From an uncultured Brachyspira sp. (GTDB lineage Bacteria; Spirochaetota; Brachyspiria; Brachyspirales; Brachyspiraceae): DNA of 32,565 bases. The stretch spans positions 1 through 32,565 of the forward strand of contig CALXXQ010000195.1 in NCBI GenBank assembly GCA_944392715.1, written 5' to 3'. The notes under the pieces were generated by a model that made no database searches, was not told the origin of the DNA, and saw only the letters and a list, made by a program, of their open reading frames with translations. A program made the translations under genes and the position numbers. Position 1 is the stretch's first letter; every line of letters begins with the position of its first letter. Shown piece by piece: positions 1 through 9,699 of the stretch.

Positions 1-1771
1 AGTCTTTCATATTATTAATATTTTCAGTAGCTGTTTTCAATGTATCCAAAAAATGAGGATAGAATTCTTTTAATATATTATTCCATTCTATATTATCGTC
101 TTCTATTTTATCAAGTTTACTTTCCATATCAGCAGTAAAGTTAATATTTACAAGTTCAGGGAAATTTTCACTTATAAGCTCATTAACAAGTTTTCCTAAT
201 TCTGTAGGTACTAATTGCTTTCCTTTTCTTTGTACATAATGTCTTGATATTATTGTTTTAATAGTTGGTGCATATGTAGAAGGTCTTCCTATACCAGATT
301 CTTCAAGTATTTTTACTAGTGAAGCATCTGTATATCTTGGAGGAGGTGTTGTAAAATGCTGCTGAGGATTATTTTCTACAAATTCACAAACATCATCTTT
401 TGATAAATTAGGCATTTTAGAAGCTTTTTCTTTGTCTTCTTTGTCTATTGTAAGAACTTTCATAAATCCGTCAAATTCTATTTTTGAAGAAGATAGAGTA
501 AATTCGCAGTCTCCAGCCACTATTATAGCTCTTGTATTTTTCATTTTTGCAGGAAGCATTTGAGATGATACAAATCTCTCCCATATAAGTTTATACAGTT
601 TATATTGATCTGTTTTTAAATATTCTTTAATGCTGTCAGGAGTTAAAAATACATTAGTAGGTCTTATAGCTTCGTGAGCATCCTGAGCATTCTTTTTTAC
701 TGAATATGTAGGAGGTTCAGAAGGCAAATAATTGCTTCCATATTCTTTTCCTATAAACTCTCTTGCCTGCTCTTGAGCAACAGGAGATATTCTTACACTA
801 TCAGTACGCATATAAGTTATTAAACCAGTTGCCTCTCCTGCAATGTCTACTCCTTCATAAAGAGACTGAGCAACCTGCATAGTTTTTGAAGCACTGTATC
901 CTAATGCACTGCTTGCAGCCTGCTGAAGCTTACTTGTAGTATAAGGAGCTGTAGGGTTTCTTAACCTGTCTTTTACCTCTATATTGGCAACAGTATAAGT
1001 TTTATCTTTAAGATGCTCCATTATATCATCAACATCTTGTTTAGTTTTTAAATCAGGCTTTTCGCCTTTATATTTTTGAAGTTCTGCTAAAAACTCTTTA
1101 TTTTTATGCTTTAAAAATACTCCGAAAGTCCAATATTCTACAGGTACAAATGTTTCAATTTCATCTTCTCTATTACATATTATAAGTAATGCTACATTCT
1201 GTACTCTTCCAGCAGAAAGTCCTCTTTTAATTTTATCCCAAAGTAAAGGGCTTAAATTATAACCGATAAGTCTGTCCAATACTCTTCTTGCTTTTTGGGC
1301 ATTAACTTTTGAAATATCTATGTCTCTTGGCTGATCTATTGCCTCTTTTAATGCATCTTTTGTTATTTCATGAAAAACTATTCTTTTTATAGGAACAGCT
1401 GAGTTTACTCCTCTGATTTTATTTCCTATATGCCAAGCAATACTTTCTCCCTCTCTATCATCGTCGGCAGCAAGTAAAACTTCTTCCGCTTTTTTTGCCT
1501 CTTTTTTTAAATCATTTAATATTTTAGCTCTTCCTCTGATAGTAATATATTCAGGTTCAAATCCATGATCAACATCTATAGCTAGTCTGCTTCTAGGCAA
1601 ATCTATTAAATGTCCCATAGAAGATAATACTAAATAATCAGATCCTAAATATCTATTAATTGTTTTTGCCTTTGCCGGAGACTCTACTATAACAAGTTTT
1701 TTCTTTTTTGATTCCTTTTTAGTTTTCTTACTTGCTGTTTTTTTTACTTTTTCTTCTGCTGTGTTAGGCAT
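1..1771 (-). CDS. topA: DNA topoisomerase I (type IA), C-terminus cut by window edge
   Basis: Relaxes negatively supercoiled DNA by single-strand passage. The first 590 codons are present and the 3' end lies outside the window. After a Lys-rich N-terminal tail of about 25 residues comes the Toprim domain (LVIVESPAKAKTI, then the acidic AADDDREGES segment), and the active-site motif LITYMRTDS with the catalytic tyrosine at about residue 320. The motif GIGRPSTYA further on is also typical of the family. The C-terminal zinc-finger or Lys-rich tail cannot be judged. The ATG is preceded by AAAGGAGA seven bases upstream. It lies 41 bases after dprA and is probably cotranscribed with dprA and the TPR lipoprotein gene. 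The identification is secure. Confidence 0.96.
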   Translation of the reverse strand, partial: MPNTAEEKVKKTASKKTKKESKKKKLVIVESPAKAKTINRYLGSDYLVLSSMGHLIDLPRSRLAIDVDHGFEPEYITIRGRAKILNDLKKEAKKAEEVLLAADDDREGESIAWHIGNKIRGVNSAVPIKRIVFHEITKDALKEAIDQPRDIDISKVNAQKARRVLDRLIGYNLSPLLWDKIKRGLSAGRVQNVALLIICNREDEIETFVPVEYWTFGVFLKHKNKEFLAELQKYKGEKPDLKTKQDVDDIMEHLKDKTYTVANIEVKDRLRNPTAPYTTSKLQQAASSALGYSASKTMQVAQSLYEGVDIAGEATGLITYMRTDSVRISPVAQEQAREFIGKEYGSNYLPSEPPTYSVKKNAQDAHEAIRPTNVFLTPDSIKEYLKTDQYKLYKLIWERFVSSQMLPAKMKNTRAIIVAGDCEFTLSSSKIEFDGFMKVLTIDKEDKEKASKMPNLSKDDVCEFVENNPQQHFTTPPPRYTDASLVKILEESGIGRPSTYAPTIKTIISRHYVQRKGKQLVPTELGKLVNELISENFPELVNINFTADMESKLDKIEDDNIEWNNILKEFYPHFLDTLKTATENINNMKD

Positions 1772-1812
1772 AGTTAAATCTCCTTTAATATTCTAAAAGT
1801 TATATATAATAA

Positions 1813-3066
1813 TTATTTTTCTATAGTATAATATTTTCCCGATAATTGTTTTATAATACCTTTTATCTCTAACTGCATTAATATAGAAGCAGCAGACTGT
1901 ACTTTCATATTACTTTCTTCTGCTATATCATCTATATGTATTTTATCAGTTTGTTTTATTATATTATAAAGTGATTGTTCATCTTCTTTTAAATTATTTA
2001 TAAATTCATTATCACTTTTCTTAGATTTATTAATCTTTTTTTCTTTTTTTGAAATTTCTTTATTGTTTGTATTATTTGTTTTTTCTACATTTTTTATATC
2101 ATTTTTCGATGCTTTTGATTTTATATCTCCGCCTTCAAAGTATTTTAATTTCATTTTTACATAATCATCATCATTTGAAAATATAGAATCAAAATCTTCT
2201 AATATATCTATATAATTATAAACTATTTTGGCGCCATCTTTGTATAATTTATGATTTCCAAAATAACAGCTTTTTTTCTCATCATAAGGAGCTATATAAA
2301 CATCTCTACCCTGATTAAGAGCATAATCTACAGTAATTAAAGCTCCAGATTTGCTTGCAGCTTCCACCATAACAACAGCATATGAAAGCCCTGATATTAT
2401 TCTATTTCTTCTAGGGAAATTCATTCTATCTGGCTTTCTTCCCACTTCAAATTCGCTTACTATTAAGCCTTTTTCTGATAATTTATTATATATTTGTAAA
2501 TTCTCAGATGGATAAACATTATCTATACCATTTCCTAAAACAGCAACCGTATTAATATTAGATGATATAGCCCCAAGATGAGCCTCTCTATCCACTCCCT
2601 TAGCCATTCCAGATATAACTGATATATTCATAGATGATAATTTACTAGCAAGCTCAAAAGAATATTTACGGCTTTCATTTGTAGGCTCTCTTGTACCTAC
2701 TATAGCTATAGCATTTCTTCTTAATTTTTTTAAATCGCCTTTATAATATAGTATATATGGCGGATTATCTATCTGCTTCAAATTGAAAGGATAATCATCA
2801 TCAAATAAACTAAGTATTCCTATGTTATAATCATTTGATTTTTCTATTATAGCCTCTGCTTTATCTAGTATCTCATTTTTATTAAAGCTTCCTATTTGAG
2901 ATTTGAATTTTTTTTCCAATAATTCTTTTATATTTTCTTCTTTATCTTCAAATATATTTTCTAAAGATTCATAATGATTGATAAGTTCCGATATTCTCTT
3001 ATCTCCCACTTTATCAATTTGATTCAAGGCTATCAAATAAGTTTTAATACTAATATTTTTACTCAA
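1813..3066 (-). CDS. dprA: DprA/Smf DNA-processing protein
   Basis: DprA binds incoming single-stranded DNA and loads RecA during natural transformation; homologues also occur in bacteria not known to be competent. The 417-residue protein has an N-terminal helical region (1-90), then the Rossmann-like core with VGTREPTNESRKYS, ISGMAKGVDREAH, AVLGNGIDNVYP and FPRRNRIISG (about 120-230). A Lys/Asn-rich linker follows (about 310-355) and then a C-terminal winged helix (about 355-417). The start codon is TTG at 3066-3064; it overlaps the TGA stop of the upstream TPR gene in a TTGA, which suggests translational coupling. The N-terminus aligns naturally with other DprA proteins from this start. Confidence 0.93.
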   Translation of the reverse strand: MSKNISIKTYLIALNQIDKVGDKRISELINHYESLENIFEDKEENIKELLEKKFKSQIGSFNKNEILDKAEAIIEKSNDYNIGILSLFDDDYPFNLKQIDNPPYILYYKGDLKKLRRNAIAIVGTREPTNESRKYSFELASKLSSMNISVISGMAKGVDREAHLGAISSNINTVAVLGNGIDNVYPSENLQIYNKLSEKGLIVSEFEVGRKPDRMNFPRRNRIISGLSYAVVMVEAASKSGALITVDYALNQGRDVYIAPYDEKKSCYFGNHKLYKDGAKIVYNYIDILEDFDSIFSNDDDYVKMKLKYFEGGDIKSKASKNDIKNVEKTNNTNNKEISKKEKKINKSKKSDNEFINNLKEDEQSLYNIIKQTDKIHIDDIAEESNMKVQSAASILMQLEIKGIIKQLSGKYYTIEK

Positions 3067-3776
3067 TTTTGCTGTCCTATAATTTGTTCAATATTTTTTA
3101 AAACAGTTTGTTTTACGCTATTTTCAACAGGCATATTGAGTATTTTTCTATATGCTGCCACTGCTTCATTATAATTTCTTCTGCTGTATTGTATTCTTGC
3201 TAATAAAAACATATAATCAGGATTATCAGGACTCATTTCTACAGCTTTTTTTATATTTTCAAATGCTTCTTCATAATTATCCTGCTGCACACCCTTTAAT
3301 GATGCTAATGCCGCATAATAGTTGGCATTATTAGGATCTTTATTTATAGCAAATGTTATATTGCTTTCTGCTCTTTGTATAAAATTACTCTTTTTTTCAT
3401 AAGTATCAGCACTTTCTGATAGATTGGCATATGATATTCCAAGTCCGTATCTTAAATATGGGCTGTTAGGAAGTATTTTTAATGCTTCTGTAAAATATTT
3501 TGCTGAATATACATATTGCTGTTTTACCAAGCTTCTTTCAGCAAGAACTCTATAAACTGCTGCTAATCTATCTTGTGCATATATTTTTTGATTTATTATA
3601 TCATTATAAGTTGATGTTATTTCAAGCAAGGCTTTATCATCATCAGCATTTTTTCCTTTTTCATATAAATTGAAAGCTCTATTTAAATTAAATCTATTGA
3701 TGAATACTTGTTTATTGCATGATACAATAGATATAAAACAAATTATCAATGTAAAATATTTAAAAATTTCTTTCAT
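3063..3776 (-). CDS. TPR-repeat lipoprotein
   Basis: Predicted envelope lipoprotein of 237 residues. The N-terminus has two charged residues, a hydrophobic stretch and a spirochaete-type lipobox ending SIVSC, with the lipidated Cys at about residue 20. The remainder is made of tetratricopeptide-like repeats, visible as helix pairs with Tyr/Ala/Pro spacing, for example LPNSPYLRYGLGISYANL, DPNNANYYAALASL and SPDNPDYMFLLARIQYSRRN (about residues 90-215). Such proteins act as protein-binding scaffolds; no specific partner can be inferred. The ATG is preceded by GAGGTGAGG. It is the first gene of an operon with dprA (4-base overlap) and topA, but nothing in its sequence shows a role in DNA metabolism. 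Confidence 0.8.
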   Translation of the reverse strand: MKEIFKYFTLIICFISIVSCNKQVFINRFNLNRAFNLYEKGKNADDDKALLEITSTYNDIINQKIYAQDRLAAVYRVLAERSLVKQQYVYSAKYFTEALKILPNSPYLRYGLGISYANLSESADTYEKKSNFIQRAESNITFAINKDPNNANYYAALASLKGVQQDNYEEAFENIKKAVEMSPDNPDYMFLLARIQYSRRNYNEAVAAYRKILNMPVENSVKQTVLKNIEQIIGQQN

Positions 3777-3957
3777 TATAAATTTTCCTCACCTCATTAT
3801 AATATATACAATATAATAGAAAAAGTAAAGAAAATTATTAATATAATAGTATATAATTGATAAAAATATAATATTATAATATAAAAACATAGTGTATTTT
3901 GGTATTATAAATATATTTTAATTATATTTTCAATTAATAATTATTTTTAAAAAAGTA

Positions 3958-6900
3958 TTATTTTAAGAATATAATATCTGTTTTTACATTATTTTTATCT
4001 ATTCCAAGTGCATTTTGAAAAATATATTTATATGTATCTAATTGATATTTATATTTTTTTATATTATCATCATTTTTCTCTGATACTTTATAATCCAAAA
4101 TAAAATATTCATCATTTTTATTCTTTGTTACGATATCAATTTTTCCTGTTATCATCTTTTTAGTATCATAATGCTGGAATGTATGTTCTCTTGAGATTAT
4201 TTCTTCATTGCCATTTAATATATTTTGTATATGTTCATTTTCAAACAATTTTTTAAATGCTGTATTTAAAATTTCTAATAATTGCTCATTATTATAATGA
4301 TTATTGCTTTTTAATATGTATGATTTTATTTTTTCAATATATTCATCTTTATATTTTAAATATTTATTAAAGTCGAAATATTCAAGCATATTATGTATTA
4401 TTGTTCCTATATCTTTATAGAATACAAATGTTATATCTTCATCAAAACTATTATCATCTGTATTATTTATATCATTTTCAAGCATTGATATTTTTCTATC
4501 AAGAAGTTCTGATATATTTATATGATTTTTGTTTGCATTATTATTTTTACTCAATGAAGGATTAATATTTTCTATTATTTTACTTTTATTTTCTTTTTTA
4601 TTATCTTTTTGTATATTATTAATTTTTTGCTTTATTTTTTGTGCATCTGTATTATTTATTTCTTCTTCTGGTTTTATAGAAAGCCCGTATAAATATGAAT
4701 TAATGAATTGATTTTCTATATCTTTTAATGGGGTAAGGGACTGTGTATCTTCGCTTATAATATCTGCTTTATAATTTTTTATTGTATTATCAAAATATGT
4801 ATTAATATATGATCTGTATGTTTCACCTTTTAGATGTTCTCCTGAAAGTATTAAATTATCAGATGCTCTAGTTAATGCTACATATAATAATCTCTTTTTT
4901 TCTGAGATTTCTCTTTCTTTATTGTCATTAGAATTTGAAGCAGAAAAATCTATACTATAATATCTATTTTGTACAGGAAGCCTTATAAAAGAAGAAGCTT
5001 CTATAAAATCAAAATCAGAAATATTGGATTTTATGTAATTTCCCATTCCAGCTACAAATACATTATTAAATTCCAATCCCTTAGATTTATGTATAGTCAT
5101 TATCTTTACAGATTCAACTGATAATTTTGGTATTGAGGAATAAGCCTCATTATCATTAGTGTTTTTTAAATTAAGTACAAAATCATAAATATTATTTCCT
5201 GTCTGATTTTCAAAATCATTCGCTATCTTTTTTAATTTTTCTATATTGGCATATGATATTTCAGCATCATTCATAGTCATTAAATAATTATAAAAATTAG
5301 TATCTATACATATGGTTTCTATTATTTCTGAGGCATTCATCATATGTACTTTTTTTTCTATATTATTTAATATTTGTTTAGCCTTTTCTAATTGATTATA
5401 ATAATTTTTAGATTTTGCTATTTCCTCTATTTGATTATAATTATCTTCATTGTATACAATATTTGGGAAATAATCTTTTATGTCCAGTCCTTTTATATGA
5501 AGGCTAAATAGGAAGTCGGATAAATTACTTATATCTATATTGAATAATTCGCTTCTAAGTAAAGAAGGAAGTTTAGCATGGTCTCTGAGTATTAAATATT
5601 CTAAGAAAGTTTTTATTAATACTATTTCCTCTCTTGAGTAGAATTTATTTCCGCCGTCTATATAATATGGTATTTTATAATCTGATAATGCTTTTAAGTA
5701 TTTATCTAGTCTATTAAATGTTTGAAGAAGTATTACAGTGTTTTTATAATCATTACTATAATTATTTTTTATATATTCAGCTATTGCATAGGCTTCTAAT
5801 TCTGCTTTATCATCAGCATATAGATGTGTGTTTTCATCTTCTATATTATTATTGAATATTAATAGAGATACTGCTTTATCTTTTGATTTTTTATTATAAT
5901 CCAAATCATCTTCATTTTTATAATCTATATCATCATTTAGAAATACTGTATTTTTAAAGAAATCATTAAAGAAATCTATTAGCATTGAGTTGCTTCTATA
6001 ATTATCTTTCAAATATCTCACATAATCTTTGAAATTTTCCTGAGCATTTATAAAGGCATATAAATCAGCATTTCTAAATCTATATATTGATTGTTTTCTA
6101 TCTCCTACTATCATTAATTTTTTATCTGTTTTAGATTCACTAGTTATTTCTCTTTTTCCAAAAGCTATTAAATTTATAAAATCAAATTGAATAATGCTTG
6201 TATCCTGTGCTTCATCTAATATTAATACTGATACATTATCTCTTATCTCTTTTGAAATACTATCATTTTCTAATGCCTCTATAGCTTTATACATCATATC
6301 TTCATGCGAATATATACCTATTTCTGATTTTACTTTTTCTATATGTTCATATACTTCTTTTATGAATTTTATCAATGCTGTATAATTTTCTTTATTGTAT
6401 AGTATGTTAACATAATTAAGCATCATATCGCAGTATTTTTTCAATTCATTTAATGCTGCTCTAAATTCATCATGCTTTGTATTTCCCAATTTTGCATTTG
6501 ATACATTATTTAGAGAATCTCTTATATATTCATAATTTTCTATACTAAGTTTGCTTACTTCATTAATGTTTTTTATTAAATCTATTTTTTCTATTAAAAG
6601 AGATATTCTATTTTGACATTCTATTATATATTTACCGCTTTTTAATTTATCATTTATAAGCTCTATACTGTAATTATTAATATTTTTGTATGCATTATCA
6701 TATTCTTTATTATCTATTTCTATTATTTCTAATGCTTTCTCTTCAAATTTTTGTATATTTTCTAATCTTGGTTTTATTTTTAATAGAAAATGCAGTATTT
6801 TTTGAGCAAATTGATTTTTAGCATCTTCTGTAGATATTCTATATAGAGAGCGTATAATTTCAGTATATTGTGATTTTCTTAAAACATTTAAAATTTCGCT

Positions 6901-7353
6901 TTTTAATATTTCCTGAATATCAATATTATCTTCCAATATCGATATATTAGGAGGTATAGAAAGCTGCATAGCATTTTCCATTGCTATTGAATTTGCAAAT
7001 GCATTTATAGTTGATATTTTAGCACTTGTAAGAACATCTCTATAAACATTCTGCCAATATTTTTTTTTATTTAATAATTTTTCATCATTAATTTCTTTTA
7101 TGGTTTTTTCTATTTCATCTATTTTATTTCTTATTTTGAGTCTTATTCTAAAAAGCATTTCATTAGCAGCAGCTTTTGTAAAAGTGATAACTACTATATT
7201 TGAAACTTTTTCATTATTTTCTAATAGTTTTAAATATATTTCTGTGATTGTACTTGTTTTACCTGTTCCTGCTGATGCATTTACGAAACATATGCCATTA
7301 TCTTCAAAACATTTTATTATATCTTTTTGCTTATCATTTAAATTGAATGTCAT
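3958..7353 (-). CDS. addA: AddA/RexA-like UvrD-family helicase-nuclease
   Basis: Large superfamily 1A helicase fused to a C-terminal RecB-type nuclease, the architecture of AddA, which with AddB processes double-strand breaks for RecA-dependent repair. At 1131 residues it is slightly shorter than Bacillus AddA. Visible in order: Q motif LNDKQKDII, Walker A ASAGTGKTS (about 27-35), Walker B VLILDEAQDTS, motif III GDRKQSIYRFR, motif V MTIHKSKGLEF and motif VI LLYVALTRASDNL. Near the C-terminus come a conserved His (IIHNMLEYFDF) and the PD-(D/E)XK elements GKIDIVTK and ILDYKVSEK. A Lys/Asn-rich low-complexity insert separates helicase and nuclease. The stop codon falls directly after the nuclease fold. 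No addB is adjacent, so the AddA name rests on domain architecture. Confidence 0.85.
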   Translation of the reverse strand: MTFNLNDKQKDIIKCFEDNGICFVNASAGTGKTSTITEIYLKLLENNEKVSNIVVITFTKAAANEMLFRIRLKIRNKIDEIEKTIKEINDEKLLNKKKYWQNVYRDVLTSAKISTINAFANSIAMENAMQLSIPPNISILEDNIDIQEILKSEILNVLRKSQYTEIIRSLYRISTEDAKNQFAQKILHFLLKIKPRLENIQKFEEKALEIIEIDNKEYDNAYKNINNYSIELINDKLKSGKYIIECQNRISLLIEKIDLIKNINEVSKLSIENYEYIRDSLNNVSNAKLGNTKHDEFRAALNELKKYCDMMLNYVNILYNKENYTALIKFIKEVYEHIEKVKSEIGIYSHEDMMYKAIEALENDSISKEIRDNVSVLILDEAQDTSIIQFDFINLIAFGKREITSESKTDKKLMIVGDRKQSIYRFRNADLYAFINAQENFKDYVRYLKDNYRSNSMLIDFFNDFFKNTVFLNDDIDYKNEDDLDYNKKSKDKAVSLLIFNNNIEDENTHLYADDKAELEAYAIAEYIKNNYSNDYKNTVILLQTFNRLDKYLKALSDYKIPYYIDGGNKFYSREEIVLIKTFLEYLILRDHAKLPSLLRSELFNIDISNLSDFLFSLHIKGLDIKDYFPNIVYNEDNYNQIEEIAKSKNYYNQLEKAKQILNNIEKKVHMMNASEIIETICIDTNFYNYLMTMNDAEISYANIEKLKKIANDFENQTGNNIYDFVLNLKNTNDNEAYSSIPKLSVESVKIMTIHKSKGLEFNNVFVAGMGNYIKSNISDFDFIEASSFIRLPVQNRYYSIDFSASNSNDNKEREISEKKRLLYVALTRASDNLILSGEHLKGETYRSYINTYFDNTIKNYKADIISEDTQSLTPLKDIENQFINSYLYGLSIKPEEEINNTDAQKIKQKINNIQKDNKKENKSKIIENINPSLSKNNNANKNHINISELLDRKISMLENDINNTDDNSFDEDITFVFYKDIGTIIHNMLEYFDFNKYLKYKDEYIEKIKSYILKSNNHYNNEQLLEILNTAFKKLFENEHIQNILNGNEEIISREHTFQHYDTKKMITGKIDIVTKNKNDEYFILDYKVSEKNDDNIKKYKYQLDTYKYIFQNALGIDKNNVKTDIIFLK

Positions 7354-7397
7354 GGAATTATAATAACATGAATATATAATAATTCAAATTAAAATGC

Positions 7398-7425
7398 TTG
7401 AAAAATATATTATATATATTATTAT
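7398..7425 (+). promoter_or_regulatory. Candidate sigma-70 promoter for the AI-2E family gene
   Basis: TTGAAA (7398-7403), a 16-base spacer and TATTAT (7420-7425) lie 50 bases before the preferred start at 7476. In such AT-rich DNA chance matches are common, so this is a candidate only. Confidence 0.35.
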
Positions 7426-7475
7426 TAAAATCTTAATTGATTTTATTAATTAGATTTTTTAATTTTGGAGATTTT

Positions 7476-8594
7476 ATGAATAAAAACAATATAGGCTATA
7501 TATTCTTTATAGCTTTTATATTTTTAGCCATGTTTATAATGTATCAATTGCTTAAGCCTTTTGGTATGGTAATATTTTTTGCTGTAGTTTTTTATGTTGT
7601 ATTAAATCCTTTATTTATAAAAGCTATGGGAAAAAGTTATAAAAAGACTGATAAACTTTCTATTATAAAAAAAAATACTATGGCTTTACTTTTCTCCTTA
7701 ATTTCTTTAATAATATTTTTGGTACCTACAAGTATATTGGTATATACTATAATAGTTCAGCTTATAGATATATCAAATATTGGTATAAAATATTTTATGA
7801 ATCTTGATGTTAATGAAGTTTTGAATAATTCTAATATAAATAATTTTCTTAAATCTTTACCTATAGATGTTTCTATGGAGGCAATATTAAAGAGAATACA
7901 GGATTCATCTCTATCTAATTTAACTTTTATAAGTTCATATTTAACACAGAATGTAGCAGGTTTATTAAAAAGTACAGGAGGATTTGTAAGCTCATTCATA
8001 TTTATGATGTTTTCTTTATTCTTTTTCTTTATAGACGGAGATTATTTAATAGAGCAGGTTAGAACATTAATACCAATAGATAGAAAATATCTTGATAGAA
8101 TGATTAAGCAGGTTTCTGAAGGTATAAAGGGAATTGTTTTTGGAAATTTATTTACAGGAATATTTCAGGGTTTTTGTGCTTTTATAGTATATACTGTATT
8201 TGGAGTTACTAATTCATTTACATTTGCATTCCTTACTATAATAGCTTCTTTTATGCCTATAATAGGTACTACTATAATATGGATTCCTTTAGGCATATTA
8301 TTTGTAATAAACGGAGAAATTGTTAAGGCTATTATATTTGTTGTATGTGCTTGGTTTTTTATTACTATACCAGACAATTTTGTACGTCCATTGCTTCTTG
8401 GAAACAGAATAGAACTTCATCCATTATTTATATTCTTTTCTATACTTGGAGGAGTTTTATTTTTCGGACTTTCTGGAATCATATTAGGTCCTTTGAGTTT
8501 TATATTATTCTTTGAGATTATGAAAATATACAATGAAGAGAGATTATTAGAGGCAAAGAAAGAAAGAGTTTTAAAAAAGAGAAGATCATCATAA
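7476..8594 (+). CDS. AI-2E/PerM-family membrane transporter
   Basis: Polytopic inner-membrane protein of the AI-2E transporter (UPF0118/PerM) family; members export or import small molecules or sodium, and substrate cannot be predicted. From the preferred start it has 372 residues with about seven to eight hydrophobic segments: an N-terminal pair, a long extracytoplasmic-type section in the middle, then a C-terminal bundle. The C-terminus has the family-typical run from PLLLGNRIELHP to GLSGIILGPL. An in-frame ATG exists 39 bases upstream (7437), but the ATG at 7476 has TTGGAG six bases before it and gives the usual short charged N-terminus. It is followed 21 bases later by a glycosyltransferase gene, probably in the same transcript. 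Confidence 0.85.
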   Translation: MNKNNIGYIFFIAFIFLAMFIMYQLLKPFGMVIFFAVVFYVVLNPLFIKAMGKSYKKTDKLSIIKKNTMALLFSLISLIIFLVPTSILVYTIIVQLIDISNIGIKYFMNLDVNEVLNNSNINNFLKSLPIDVSMEAILKRIQDSSLSNLTFISSYLTQNVAGLLKSTGGFVSSFIFMMFSLFFFFIDGDYLIEQVRTLIPIDRKYLDRMIKQVSEGIKGIVFGNLFTGIFQGFCAFIVYTVFGVTNSFTFAFLTIIASFMPIIGTTIIWIPLGILFVINGEIVKAIIFVVCAWFFITIPDNFVRPLLLGNRIELHPLFIFFSILGGVLFFGLSGIILGPLSFILFFEIMKIYNEERLLEAKKERVLKKRRSS

Positions 8595-8615
8595 TATAAA
8601 ATAAGAGCTTTATTT

Positions 8616-9605
8616 ATGACAAAGATATTGATTATAGGAATGAATTATATAGGAGATACTATATTTATAACTCCTCTTATAAGAGCCGTAAAAAAACATT
8701 ATAATGACTCTATTATTGATATTGTTAATGGTGCTAGGGGAATAGATATATTAAAGGAAAATCCTTATATAGATAATATAATAATAAGAGATGATAAGGT
8801 ATCGGAATATATAAAGGCTCAGAATTATGATATAGGAATAACTGCTACAACAGCATTTTATGGAGCTTCTCTTTTATATAAGGCTAAAATACCGATAAGG
8901 GCTGGAGTAAATAGTGAATGCAGAGGATTTCTTCTTAATAAAAATACTTCTTGGAAAAAACATAAAAGACATATAGTAGATACTATACTTTCTATATTAA
9001 AGCCTATGAATATAGAATCTGATGGTATAAAAACAGAGATTTTTTTAAGCGAAAAAGAAAATGAATTCGGCATAAATAAAATGAAAAATTATAAAAAAGC
9101 ATTATTAGTTCATGGCGGCGCCACTAGAATAAGTAAAAGATATGATGCTGATAATTTTTCAAAATTAATAAAGATGTTTTATGATAAATATAAAGTTCCT
9201 ATAATACTCATAGGCTCTAAAGATGATATATTTTTTGCTGATAAGATGAAAAAAAGTCTTGGAAGTATAATAGCCGATGATTTTACAAATAAGCTTAGTA
9301 TCAGAGAGCTCATATCTGTAATAAAGCATTCTTATGCATTGATTGGAGGAGATAGTGCTCCTCTTCATATAGCCAATGCATGCAATATATATTCTATAGG
9401 TATATTCGGCGATACTTTACCTTTGATTTATGGAGCTAGGGGAGATAAAGCCATAAATATAGAGGCTAGAAAAAAATACTGTACAGCATTAAAAAGTTTT
9501 CATTGCGAGTATATGAAAAGAGGATGTAAAACTATTGATTGTTTAAAAAAGTTAACTCCTGAAGAAATACTTCCTTCGCTTTTTTCTATTTATCAAAATA
9601 TTTAA
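8616..9605 (+). CDS. Glycosyltransferase family 9 (heptosyltransferase-like)
   Basis: Probably transfers a sugar during assembly of surface glycolipid or lipooligosaccharide. The 329-residue protein has the GT-B fold hallmarks of family 9: an N-terminal ILIIGMNYIGDTIFITPLIRA motif split over the first 25 residues, a mid-protein nucleotide-sugar segment beginning LVHGGATRISKR, and the signature GGDSAPLHIANACN at about residue 245. A Cys-rich C-terminal patch (Cys in KYCTALKSFHC, RGCKTIDC) resembles the tail of other heptosyltransferase-like proteins. Donor and acceptor cannot be read from sequence. AAGAG lies upstream of the ATG. It sits 21 bases after the AI-2E family gene and is likely cotranscribed. 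Confidence 0.85.
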   Translation: MTKILIIGMNYIGDTIFITPLIRAVKKHYNDSIIDIVNGARGIDILKENPYIDNIIIRDDKVSEYIKAQNYDIGITATTAFYGASLLYKAKIPIRAGVNSECRGFLLNKNTSWKKHKRHIVDTILSILKPMNIESDGIKTEIFLSEKENEFGINKMKNYKKALLVHGGATRISKRYDADNFSKLIKMFYDKYKVPIILIGSKDDIFFADKMKKSLGSIIADDFTNKLSIRELISVIKHSYALIGGDSAPLHIANACNIYSIGIFGDTLPLIYGARGDKAINIEARKKYCTALKSFHCEYMKRGCKTIDCLKKLTPEEILPSLFSIYQNI

Positions 9606-9699
9606 AATATATTTTATATAAGAGCCTAATATTTTTTAATATAAATTAATAATATATTTAAGTGTATAAGTAATAATATCTAAAAGTAAGGATATACAT

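Noticed and set aside
7437..7475. Upstream ATG of the AI-2E family gene
   Set aside because: No ribosome-binding site, and the 13 extra residues do not match the family N-terminus; the ATG at 7476 is better supported.
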